Of a stretch of 18,501 nt of DNA, positions 10,150-18,501 are shown one piece after another; positions within the stretch are counted from its first letter, which is position 1, and every line of letters begins with the position of its first letter. The notes under the pieces were generated by a model. It worked only from the letters and a program-made list of their open reading frames with translations. It was not told the origin of the DNA and did no database searches. Made by a program: the position numbers and the translations under genes. The DNA is taken from NCBI GenBank assembly GCA_000729835.1, contig JFHB01000349.1, positions 1 to 18,501 of the forward strand. Direction: 5' to 3'. This DNA is from Atkinsonella hypoxylon (lineage: Eukaryota > Ascomycota > Sordariomycetes > Hypocreales > Clavicipitaceae).

Positions 10150-10640
10150 TTTATAAAGTGCTTCTATAGATATTTATTTATAATTTTAGAAGTATTAACT
10201 TTAAGCTTATCTTTAGAAATCTATTAGTTATCTTTAGTAAAGAACCCTTTCTATTATATAAAGAATTCTAAATGCAGCTTACTTAACCTACTGTAGAAAC
10301 GTTAAATTTAATAGGTATAAATTTACTTAATTTCCTAATAGTTCTCTATACTAAACCCTTTTATTATAATTAGCAGTAGTAGTTACTCTTTTTAGTTAAA
10401 AGAGTCTTTACTTTATCTTAGCTTCTAAAGGTAAGCTACTAATACTACTAGGTATATATATAAATCTAGTAGGAAATCTAGGTAAAACAACAATAAGCTT
10501 ACTTTTATAAGAACCTTATATAGCTTTACTTATTAAGGAAACTATTTCTTTTTTAGCTTTTCTAGAAGTATATATCCTTAGTGTAATTATAGGTAAACTA
10601 TATTCTTTACTTTAATATTAATAGGCTTATACTAAGTGTT
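10150..10640 (-). other. GPY/F-like module and C-terminal chromodomain
   Basis: After integrase the frame shows KPINIKVKNIVYLQL-like blocks and VKLYKVLIKVSLL, comparable to the GPFKVL.KVG module of chromovirus integrases. Around 10285-10160 it reads LEFFI, two stop codons, KGFFTKDN, two stop codons, then ISKDKLKVNTSKIINKY. Position and residues fit a chromodomain core in which the stops replace the RW of RWKG and the W after DN. Chromodomains bind methylated histone H3 and steer integration into heterochromatin, consistent with this location, but binding residues are too eroded to judge specificity. Confidence 0.7.
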
Positions 10641-10899
10641 ATATTTAATCTTACTTAAGGCATTTACTATACTAATAGCTATTTCTACCTCTTATTAATA
10701 TAGCTTCTAAAGTATAGCTATATTGCTTATATCTATTCTATTGCTAAGAATATTATTTAATTAGATTAAATTAACAATAGTAGCTAGTTAGAAACTATAT
10801 ATAAGTTTATTAAAGGAAATCTCTATATTAGCTACTACTGCATTATTAAGTTAGTGCTATAGTACTAAAAGTATTGCAGTCTATAGTGTATTTAGATTT

Positions 10900-11640
10900 A
10901 TAACTATATAGTATTAAATAGTAATAATAACTATTTAATTCTTCTATTTAGCTATTCTATCTATCTATAGGTAGTAAGCTATAGCTATAAGCAATTTACT
11001 TCTAATTTAGGTAAATATACTTCTCTAAACGTTAGAAATAAACTTTAGATCTTAGTTGCTTATAATCTACTTAGGAAGGCCTTAGTTTAATAAATATAGC
11101 ATCTATAAAAGTAGTTTTACCTAAATTTCTACTATATATATTATATACTTAAGTATAAGGATTATTTACTTACTAAATAGGTAATTTACTAAATATAGTA
11201 AGTTATAGAAGCTATATCTATCTTTTTGCTATAAAGTGTTTATTAAGCTAACTTTAGGTATATTAGTAATAAAATTAAGCAAAATTATATAGAAGAGCAT
11301 TAGAACTAACTCTAATAACCTTAATTCCTTTAGTAGCTTACTGCAGTTAATTATATTTTCTTTATAGATATAGTAGTAAGTAATATAGGTTTAAATACAC
11401 TTATATATCTATAGAAAGTAAACTACCTATAATTCTACTGCTATTCTATAAGCGCTAAAATAGTTTTAATTATTATAGACTGTTTTAAGGATAAATTCTA
11501 TAACTTTTATAGGTATATATAGTTAAAATAGGCCTTTTCTATTATAATAGTATAAAAGCCTATTGTTTTATAGAGTCTATCTATACAGCAAAATCCTTAG
11601 TCTTTATTATTAATTTTATTAATCCTACTTTTTGCAAAAG
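10900..11640 (-). other. Chromovirus integrase
   Basis: The frame gives a degraded zinc-binding start (VYNN, KCI, TYITYYYIYKENI, where several His and Cys now read Tyr), LNFITNIPKVS with Asn at the first catalytic Asp position, then IISN followed by DLKFISNV near 11040-11066 (ISD expected), and AYYLQIDRIAK, the equivalent of the AYHPQTDGQSER block. RT and RNase H precede it, which is the Gypsy order and distinguishes it from the outer Copia element. Confidence 0.8.
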
Positions 11641-11799
11641 TCCTTAATACTTTCTATAATTCTACTAAGCTTTAGATTAAAACTATAGCCTTAAATAATT
11701 TCCTTTTTTAAACCTTTATCTAATACTACTATAGTGCTACATTCTTTAGCAAAAAATACGCTTATATTAAGCTTATTAAATTTACTATTATAAGCCTTC

Positions 11800-12350
11800 T
11801 TTTAGTATAAAACTATAACTAGCAACCTAGAGAGTGCATTTAGCACTACATTTAGCACTTCTAGTATATAGAAGACTCTTAGGTTAAATTGCAATAAATA
11901 ATTAGCTACTTTAGCTAATTTTAGGTTAGCTTTATCTAGATTTATTGTAGTAAATAAGGTATATTTAATAATCCCTTTTGCTAGTAAGTAGTCTATAATA
12001 ATATTAATAGTGTAGTAGTTAAATTAAACTATTTTCTATAGCTTTTAAACACTCTATATAATTATAGCTACCTCTACCTTAGTTAATTTATAGCGTTTCT
12101 TTAGGTTAAAAGTGTATCTTAAGAGAAAGAGAATTAGTTAAAGCTAATTATTTTTAATATCTTTACTAGGTATACTATAACTGTTTTATTTGCCTATAAG
12201 CTAAAAGATAAAGAGCCTAAATTCTTCCTTATAAGCGTTAACTTTAAAGAATAAATACTTACTAGAGTTATAGTGCTATAAAATAGTGTTTTTATTAAGG
12301 TATACCTTTACCTCTTAGAATACCTTCTTTTCCTTAGGTTTTAGTAAAAA
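11800..12350 (-). other. Chromovirus RNase H region
   Basis: In frame after RT the sequence reads IPSKDIKNN, LFLLRYTFNLKKRYKLTKVEVAII, IIIDYLLAKGIIKYTLF, NLDKANLKLAKVANYL and LEVLNVVLNALSRLL. These correspond to the FLSRLL.PAE.RYWPTELE, TDH, STDKLNLRL and PDALSRLP blocks of fungal Gypsy RNase H. The domain removes the RNA strand during reverse transcription. Confidence 0.75.
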
Positions 12351-12599
12351 TATTACTTCTTAGGCTTTCTTTTAGTATATTAGTTTTAGTAAACTATTAG
12401 CTAAGCCTTTTTTATAAAGCTCTTACAGTAAGGTAGTTTTTTATTTCTATAGTAAGTAAATTTATACATTAAACTATAGAATACTTTTCTATAAAAAGCT
12501 AGCTATACTAATAAAGGTCTTTAGATTTATAAGATCTACTAGAAACTTAAGTTTTTAAAAGGCTTTTAGCCTATTGTTTATATTAGTAATTCTATTACT

Positions 12600-13300
12600 A
12601 TTAATAATAAAACCTAATAGCTAAATAGCTAAGTAGCCTATAAATAACTTCTTTATAGCTATTATTAACTTATTTTTCTTTAGTATTAATAAAACTATAT
12701 TAAGGTATATAAGGTAGTCTTTAGTAAAGTTAAAGAATACAATAATGTTATTAATATAGATTTATATAAAATACTAATACTTTTAAAATAATTAGTTTAT
12801 ATACTATTAAGCAAAAGCTAATACATTCTTAAAGCCTATAAGCACTATATTTAATACTTTTAATCCTTATTTTAATATTACTACTATATAAGATTAATAC
12901 TCTTATCTTATAGAAAGCTAGTAGAAAAACCGTAATATATTAAAGAGCAAAAATATCTTCTTACTATATATATCTACTATAATATTTAATTAATTTAGTA
13001 AAGGGTATATATCTAGTATTACTACACTATTAAGCAGCTTTATATTAACTACAACTTATTCTTTTCTTTCTATTAGAGTTTTAATCTATACTATAAAGGC
13101 TAAGTAGACTATAGCTGCTAAGTTGTTTAAATATAATATCTTTCTACTTAAATATAGCTTATTATAAACCTTATTTAATTTAGCTTTATCTTTAGCTTCT
13201 AGTAAGTAGATTTAAATAGGTTTTAGCTACTTTTACTATCTATTTACTAAATCTACTCTTATATACTAGTCTTTAGGTATAGAAATAATACCTTTATTAC
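12600..13300 (-). other. Chromovirus reverse transcriptase core
   Basis: Motifs appear in the expected order: VVVNIKLLN (around 13030-13056), LLFNILRFFYQLSIR, VLIGFKNVLAFA and then YINN at 12747-12758, followed by FIGYLAI, LLGFII and RLKAF/LKFLVDLINLKTF blocks. These match the fungal Ty3/Gypsy RT subgroup with MG(Y/F)KNSPA-type and LGQKV-type motifs. The Asp in the first catalytic motif and both Asp of YIDD now read Asn, each by one G-to-A transition on the coding strand. Confidence 0.88.
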
Positions 13301-14599
13301 AATAAATGTTATATTTATTTATTAAGTTAATAAGTTTAGCTATAACGTTTAGGTTTAAGTTTTCTATCTTAACCTTATATTTATTATAAATATATAGTAT
13401 ATCCTTAGAATATAAGATTCTATATATAGAGATACTATTATTAACTTTCTTAGGGTTAAATCTACTACTGTTACCTTTTTTCTATATCTTATAATTTTCT
13501 ATAAGTAATAGACTATTATTAAGTATAATATCCTTAGAAAAATATATATATAAATTAAATAGGTTTATAATTATATAGTTAGCCTTAAGCTCTTTATTAT
13601 ACTAAAGATAAGTAACCTTCTAATTTTTCTAGATTATAATAAATTTATCTAAATAGTTATAGGCTACTATTTATTCTTAGTTAGTTATATTAAGTAATAC
13701 ATCTAGAATAAGGTTAGATTTTAAGTATATATAGTAAGCAGTAGCTTTTTTATTAGCTAATACCTCCTTCTATTTAACTAAAATATACTTCTATAATTTT
13801 AGCGGAATTATTATAGCTTATACTACTGTTATATTCTAATATAGAATCTTTAGAATTAGCTAGAAGATACCTATTTCTATAACTATATTATAAATAGACC
13901 TAATAGTAGCTCTAGAGCAAATAAAATTAATTTTAACACTATAATTATAGAGGAAGGTTAAACCTAGAAGGAGCTTTAGTTCTAGGTTACTTATTATATT
14001 AGCTATAACTATAAAATAGCTAGTTATAAGTACACTATATATAGATCTAGGGATATAGAAGTTAAATGTAGCTATCTTAAAGATATAGAAGAATAATTAC
14101 ACTCTAGTAACTAGTTTTAGCTCTATTTTTGCCTATTTTATATTTTAACTAAACTAAGTTAACTATACTTTATTAATTAGCACTAAAGAGGTTTTAGTAT
14201 TTAGGTAGATTTAATATAATAGTTCCTTATTATAGAATTAAATAGAAATCTTTAGAAAGGAATTTAACTTTAAAATACTAGATTTAATAAGCTATAGCCT
14301 TATAACTGCTTTAACTACTTACTCTATTTAGATTCTCTATAAATCCTTTTAGTCTATCTCTATTTAAACCTTTTTTTTTTACTTTTCTTTACTTTTAGTA
14401 AAATAAGTTTTAATAAAGTTAGATTCTAGGCTAATTAGTAGTTCTTTAGTATTAACTATTTTTTCTTCTTCTATTAGCTAGTATCTATAGCTTTTAAGGT
14501 ACTTTTTATAGTTTTTTTAGTTAAATTTATCTTTAAACGTTATTATATAGGTATATTCCTTATTATTCTATAGTAAGCTTTATTATTAGAAACGTTAAA

Positions 14600-16790
14600 G
14601 CTACTAAGGATATTGTAGCTTTAGCTAATAATTCTAGCTAGCCTCTAAATTCTAGTTCTACTAAGGCTAAAGTTACTACTCTCTTAGTAGCTAATTCCTT
14701 TAGTTTTATAGTAGGTATTAAGTATAATTATTCTAGTAATTTTTATAGAATAGAGGTTAGAACTAAAATTAACTATTGCTTCTATTCTAGTTAGCTTAGT
14801 TACTTTAAGCTGCTTTATTGTTTTTAAAGTTCTTACTATTAGATTTACTTTAAGTATAATAAGCATTAGTACCTTCTTTATAGTCTTTTAACTTTTATTG
14901 TTTTTCTAGATCCTTAAGGCATTTTTATAGATCCTTAACCTTATTATCTACTATAGTAATATATATAGATCTTAGGTCTTTTACTATTAAAATTAAGTAT
15001 AGCTATTATAATCCTAGGTATAGCTTATAATAGAGTCTTAAAAGGAGCTAAAGATCTATAGTTTTACTATTTATATAGGTATATTAAAATACTTTAGAGG
15101 TAAATTCTCTAAATAATTTTTCTTTAATTATATTTTACTCTATAAACTTAGCTAAATCTAGCTATATTATTATATCCTAGATCTATATACTAAATTCTTT
15201 ATAAATAGTAGTATAAATAGAGTTTAAACTACTAAAAATAGCTGTTTTTTTATAGTAATCTAGATACTGCTTATACTATATTAATGCATTCCCTTTAAAG
15301 AGAGTTTAAAGCTTAATATAAATAGCTTCTTAGGTATTAATTATACTACAGCTATAGTAGTCTTTAATAGCTTAGATCTATAGCTCTATATTGTAGAAAA
15401 TAGTGTACTTTTCTTTATATAAAATTAGCTTATAGATATTTTTATTGTTAAAGAGTTTAAAGTAACTAATATTAGTAATTTTCTATATAAAATCTATTTA
15501 TTCCTTAGGGATTTAGAACTATATATTACCTTAGTTATTCTATTTCTAATGTAGATCTAGCCTCTTATTTACTAGATTTAGCTAGAGATTATTATTTCTA
15601 ATATAGTATAGTGCCTATTAATTTATATACTAATATTTAAAGTTACTAAATGCTTAATTCTAGTCTTTTTTAGTATCTTAGCTTTTCTTAGCCTTACTAT
15701 TATAGTATTGCTTTAATAAATTCTTTAGAAATTACAGTAGCTTTTATTCTTTTAGAAAAGTACTAAGGTATTTAAAGTATCTCTATATTATATAGTTTCT
15801 TTTACCTAAAGGTTACTTTTAACCTTACTTCTAGCCTTAGTTATCTTTTAGAGGTAAGTAAGAATTAAAAGCCCTTTATCTATAATCCTTAAGCTAAAAG
15901 CCTTATTAGGTATAGTATTATTTATTGTATTTATTTTAAGGCTTAAGTATAATCTCTATTTTCTAGGCTAAGTATTATTACTCTACCTAAAGAGCAATAA
16001 CTTTATTATTTAATTCTCTCTATAATTTACTAATTTTATTAATTAATTCTCCTTTAATTCTACTAAATTACTTACTAATTTCTATAGAAAAACCTATAAG
16101 CTATTTTAGTAAAGGGTTCTTTTTTTTAAGTAGCTTTACTGCTTTCTTTACTTTATACTTTAGCTTAAAGGTATAAAACCTTTAGTAAGCCTATAAAAGT
16201 AGTAAGATTTTAGCTAGTTCTTTAATTAATAAGTTCTTTTTAGCAGCTTAAGGTGTATTTAATAGATCTAGGTCTTTAGTAAGTAGTGTAAATCTAGATC
16301 TCTATACTTACTTTCCTTTAATATTCTAGGTAGAACTAGCGCTAGCTTTATAGATAGTGTTTCCTAAGCTATTAGATCTAGATAATTTAGCTTTAGCTTT
16401 TCCTTTTAGCATTACTATTAGTAAATCTATAAGGAGTTTAGTAGATTTAGCCTTATTAATAATTCTATTAACCTACCTCTATACCTACTATACTATAGAA
16501 GTATTAATAGTATTCTAGTAAGAAGGTAGTTCTACTAGCTTAGGTTAGTTATATAATTTAAGCTGTTTATTAATAAATTTATAGTAAGTAAGATAAAGTA
16601 GTAAGCTTCTTTTTTCTTAAGGTATAAGATCCCTTTTTTAAATCTAGAAATCTAGATTTTAGCAGTAAAATTTATAGAATTAGTATATAGTTTTAAGTTC
16701 TCTATTAGTAAAAGAAATATAATTCCTTCTACTAAGCTCCTTCTAAAGTTGCTCTATCTTAGATATTGTAATTTTAGCTTTTTAAGCTTA
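14600..16790 (-). other. Chromovirus gag region
   Basis: The frame opens with TISKIEQL followed by KELSRRNYISFTNRELKTIY, then long helix-rich, Lys/Asn/Leu-rich sequence typical of capsid. Near 14940-14850 a charged helical stretch (KCLKDLEK, KLKDYKEGTNAYYT) leads into an Asn/Gln-rich tail. I do not see an intact CCHC zinc knuckle; RIP may have removed it or this Gag may lack one. At about 730 codons the gag part is long for a chromovirus, which often has 250-450. Confidence 0.65.
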
Positions 16791-16828
16791 AGGAGAGTTA
16801 GTAACAATTAGAAGCAATTGCTACTACT
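16791..16828 (-). other. Chromovirus leader with possible primer-binding site
   Basis: Only about 40 bp separate the 5' LTR from the readable gag frame. On the minus strand the sequence after the LTR reads AGTAGTAGCAATTGCTTC. A TAGTAGC here could be a RIP form of TGGTAGC, which would pair with a tRNA ending in GCTACCA. The match is short and I cannot name the tRNA. Confidence 0.3.
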
Positions 16829-17072
16829 TATTACAGTATAATTTAACGTAGGTTTGTTAGAAGTAACAATAGGTTGTTAGATTCAATAGGTTATATAAAG
16901 ATTTATAAGAGAAGTTATAAGAGTTGCTGTAAGGAGCATTTAGTAATAGTGTTCTAGTAAAATAATAGTTAATTGTTCAATCTAACTACCTAAGTGTTGC
17001 TTCTAACTACTTATATATGATTGCGGTTACGTGCACTAGTGACCTGCGGGTCTGTATGATTATCCCGTAACA
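16829..17072 (-). repeat. Chromovirus 5' LTR (244 bp)
   Basis: The outer end keeps TCCCGTAACA, the inner end is mutated (TATTACAGTATAATTTAACG against TGTTACGGTGTGATCCGACG in the other copy). All 22 differences in the first 112 aligned positions have the mutated base in this copy, and all 14 in the remainder have it in the other copy. The termini TGTTACGG and CCGTAACA form an 8-bp inverted repeat. Confidence 0.93.
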
Positions 17073-17077
17073 CTAAT
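17073..17077. repeat. Target-site duplication CTAAT, right copy
   Basis: Direct repeat of the 5 bp at 7112-7116, immediately outside the right LTR terminus. It confirms the insertion boundaries to the base. Confidence 0.92.
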
Positions 17078-17966
17078 TATAGCTAAATTACAGTGGAAAT
17101 AGTAGTAAATAACAGTAATAACCTCTACTAGATATTAATAGATTGCTCTATTATAGGCCTAGAAGTGCCCTATATCTTTAGAAATTATACTAAGATTTTT
17201 CTCTAATTTCTTTCGTAATAGGTATAACAGGCTCTAAAGGCTGCGTTGTATTGCGATCTATATGCGCATATAATTTGTATAGTAGACTAGATTGACAAGC
17301 GGTCGCGAGAGGCACAAAACACAGGTTCTAGCTATTTTTAGCTAAAAAATTCAGGAGATTCTTCTCCAATTAGGTTCCAATAAATTAGTGGAGACCTAGG
17401 CACAGCTAATTTAGGGATATCTAGCTAATTCCTACTTTAAAATCCTAACTAGTGGGATTACTACATAAATTAATTCTGCGACTAAAAACATAGGAATATC
17501 TACAACAAGAGCTGTTAGGCGTGCACTACAAATTGTAGTATAGCTACTAACAAGGGTGTATAGGGTGCACAATATAACAACAACAATAAGCAATGCAGTG
17601 TAGCGCTAAGCTTATTTCTTAATAGAAATAATTAATTAGGCAGTGCCTAATAAAACAATTTACAGTGCAAATATAATATATGTAGATATATATATTTTAA
17701 TGTTACGCAACGATAGAACCTAGCTATTAAGAATAGCTTTAAAAGTGTATATATATAGGGTGTATAGAGTGCAGGAGGCACAGGGTAGGCAGAATAAAAA
17801 CACTAGTATAGTGGCTAGCGATGTATATGCAGCAGGTATTAATAGCTTCCAGCAAGCTACTAATGGCAGCAATAGCTGCTAGCGCAGGTCTCAATATAGC
17901 TTCTAGTGGGTAATACAGTACACAATAGTAGATTTTCAGCGGGCTAACAGCTTGCAGATAGGTCTT
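17078..17966 (-). other. Copia leader, LTR-proximal piece
   Basis: This stretch of about 890 bp continues the Copia leader interrupted at 7116. It is the least mutated part of the window: GC is visibly higher (for example GACAAGCGGTCGCGAGAGG near 17294) and TCA, CCA, TGA and TGG words are frequent. Despite this no long ORF with recognisable product appears. One minus-strand frame is open for roughly 55 codons around 17700-17880 but is hydrophobic and unconvincing. A structured RNA leader with packaging or dimerisation signals is the simplest reading. Confidence 0.55.
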
Positions 17967-17980
17967 CTGGGCTTATAACC
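17967..17980 (-). other. Copia primer-binding site, half-tRNA-iMet type
   Basis: The plus strand reads CTGGGCTTATAACC, three bases from the LTR end at 17984. It matches, with one C-to-T difference, the CTGGGCTCATAACC anticodon region of fungal initiator tRNA-Met as I recall it. Pairing with an internal tRNA region, so that a cleaved half-tRNA primes, is established for Drosophila copia and yeast Ty5. The mismatch is a RIP-type change. Comparison with the host's own tRNA-iMet gene is needed for certainty. Confidence 0.7.
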
Positions 17981-17983
17981 TAT

Positions 17984-18501
17984 TGAAAATAATAGGGATT
18001 ACAGGACTAGATATCTAAGAGGGTAGTGGTCTCTTAGATTTAGCACCTGTAATTGCTTCTAGCAATTATTACGTAGTAGAAGCAGCAGCGGCCTAAATTA
18101 AGCTGTAGTGTATAGTACTAGATCACGTAGAGGCAATAGATAACTGTAATAGTAGTATCTTTATATTAAGAGCGCTGTAACGAATAAGTTAGTAAGGGTA
18201 GGATCTTGAATCTTTCTAGTCCCTTATAGACCTACTAACTATATTAGCAGGCTATAGTCACTAGAAGGGGCTTATAGGCTACTTTATAATTTCCGCAAAA
18301 AGATTTACTATATAAAAACAAAAAAATCAACTTACAGCTATATAAATAAGACGCCTATATATACAATTTAACAAATTCCACTAATAATAAGTAACCCTTA
18401 TAAGTAACTCTATTTAACAATTATACTATTAAATAGCTTTAATTCTTAGCTTTTAAATAGTATACTTCTTAAATTTCTACTATTGCTAGTTGTAGAGAAA
18501 A
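17984..18501 (-). repeat. Copia 5' LTR, truncated by the window end
   Basis: The LTR starts at the TG of TGAAAATAATAGG and aligns base for base with 910-1427. About 178 bp of it should lie beyond the window if it has the 696-bp length of the other copy. On the minus strand these are the downstream U5 and R parts of the LTR; the promoter-bearing upstream end is outside the window. Confidence 0.9.

Larger units (their letters stand above)
10050..16790 (-). pseudogene. Chromovirus gag-pol polyprotein, RIP-degraded
   Basis: One minus-strand frame carries every block from gag to chromodomain over about 6.7 kb (about 2240 codons) with no net shift, so gag and pol were a single ORF. Order: gag (16790 to about 14600), protease (active site near 14196-14201, reading LNTKTS), RT (about 13300-12600) with VVVNIK, FNILRFFYQL and IYINN, RNase H (about 12350-11800), integrase (about 11640-10900), GPY/F-like module (about 10640-10480) and chromodomain (about 10290-10150). 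The catalytic RT pair reads NN for DD and the integrase ISD reads ISN. Stops are all TAA or TAG. The initiator ATG is not preserved; the frame can be followed back to about 16790, just inside the LTR. It once encoded the particle proteins and copying enzymes. Confidence 0.88.
7117..17072 (-). mobile_element. Ty3/Gypsy chromovirus-type LTR retrotransposon, nested, RIP-saturated
   Basis: The element is 9956 bp, bounded by two 244-bp LTRs and by the CTAAT duplication, and reads on the minus strand. Domain order gag, protease, RT, RNase H, integrase, GPY/F, chromodomain identifies the chromovirus branch of Ty3/Gypsy. I found no TCA, CCA, TGA or TGG anywhere between the LTRs, so the interior is saturated for one mutation context. 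It is longer than a typical chromovirus because about 2.7 kb with a further frame lies between pol and the 3' LTR. It is younger than the Copia element it interrupts, yet more heavily mutated. Confidence 0.93.
910..18501 (-). mobile_element. Ty1/Copia LTR retrotransposon, RIP-degraded, interrupted by a nested element
   Basis: The element runs on the minus strand from a 5' LTR (17984 to beyond the window) through primer-binding site, leader, a single gag-pol frame and polypurine tract to the 3' LTR (910-1605). Domain order gag, protease, integrase, RT, RNase H is diagnostic of Copia, because integrase lies before RT. The two LTR copies align over 518 bp without an indel and differ by about 25 transitions and no transversion that I can see. 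A second retrotransposon at 7117-17072 sits in the leader. Removing it and one copy of its CTAAT duplication gives a continuous element of about 7.8 kb. The target-site duplication of this element cannot be tested because its other end is outside the window. Confidence 0.93.

Noticed and set aside
14684..14866. Minus-strand ORF of 60 codons
   Set aside because: It is out of frame with the chromovirus gag frame that covers the same DNA; low-complexity Ile/Leu/Thr composition suggests chance.
1..18501. Mitochondrial DNA or a genome with reassigned stop codons, suggested by AT-richness and lack of TGA
   Set aside because: Transition-only repeat differences and loss of TGA together with TGG, TCA and CCA are explained by context-specific C-to-T mutation; the nested retrotransposons are nuclear.

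Overview
The window is transposon-derived DNA with no intact gene. It is very AT-rich and extremely rich in TA. Its repeats differ only by C-to-T and G-to-A transitions, and its reading frames are broken almost only by TAA and TAG. This is the signature of repeat-induced point mutation (RIP), so the source is most likely a filamentous ascomycete (Pezizomycotina), from an AT-rich heterochromatic block. The species cannot be named from this sequence.

Layout: two LTR retrotransposons are nested, both on the minus strand. The outer one is a Ty1/Copia element. Its 3' LTR is at 910-1605, followed by a polypurine tract (1606-1613) and a single gag-pol frame (7069 down to 1889, 1727 codons including the stop). 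Its leader is split by the insertion (7070-7116 and 17078-17966). The primer-binding site is at 17967-17980, and the 5' LTR starts at 17984 and runs off the window. Without the insertion the Copia element would be about 7.8 kb. Position 1-909 is older, fully degraded AT-rich flank.

A Ty3/Gypsy element of the chromovirus type (7117-17072, 9956 bp) is inserted in the Copia leader, 42 bp upstream of the gag ATG. It has two 244-bp LTRs ending TGTTACGG/CCGTAACA and a perfect 5-bp target-site duplication, CTAAT. Its gag-pol frame (about 16790 to 10050) reads capsid, protease, RT, RNase H, integrase, GPY/F module and chromodomain, and stays in one frame despite many stops. Unusually, about 2.7 kb then separates pol from the 3' LTR. 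That stretch holds a second long degraded frame (about 9640-7919) with a coiled-coil-like segment and no recognised family.

The elements would once have encoded their own copying and integration machinery. Now the polymerase, integrase and protease active-site aspartates read as asparagine in several places and nothing is autonomous. The most unusual signals are the extra chromovirus ORF, a strict trinucleotide context of the mutation process (no TCA/CCA or TGA/TGG seen inside the chromovirus), a polarity switch of mutations within the two chromovirus LTRs, and a Copia primer-binding site that matches the anticodon region, not the 3' end, of initiator tRNA-Met.
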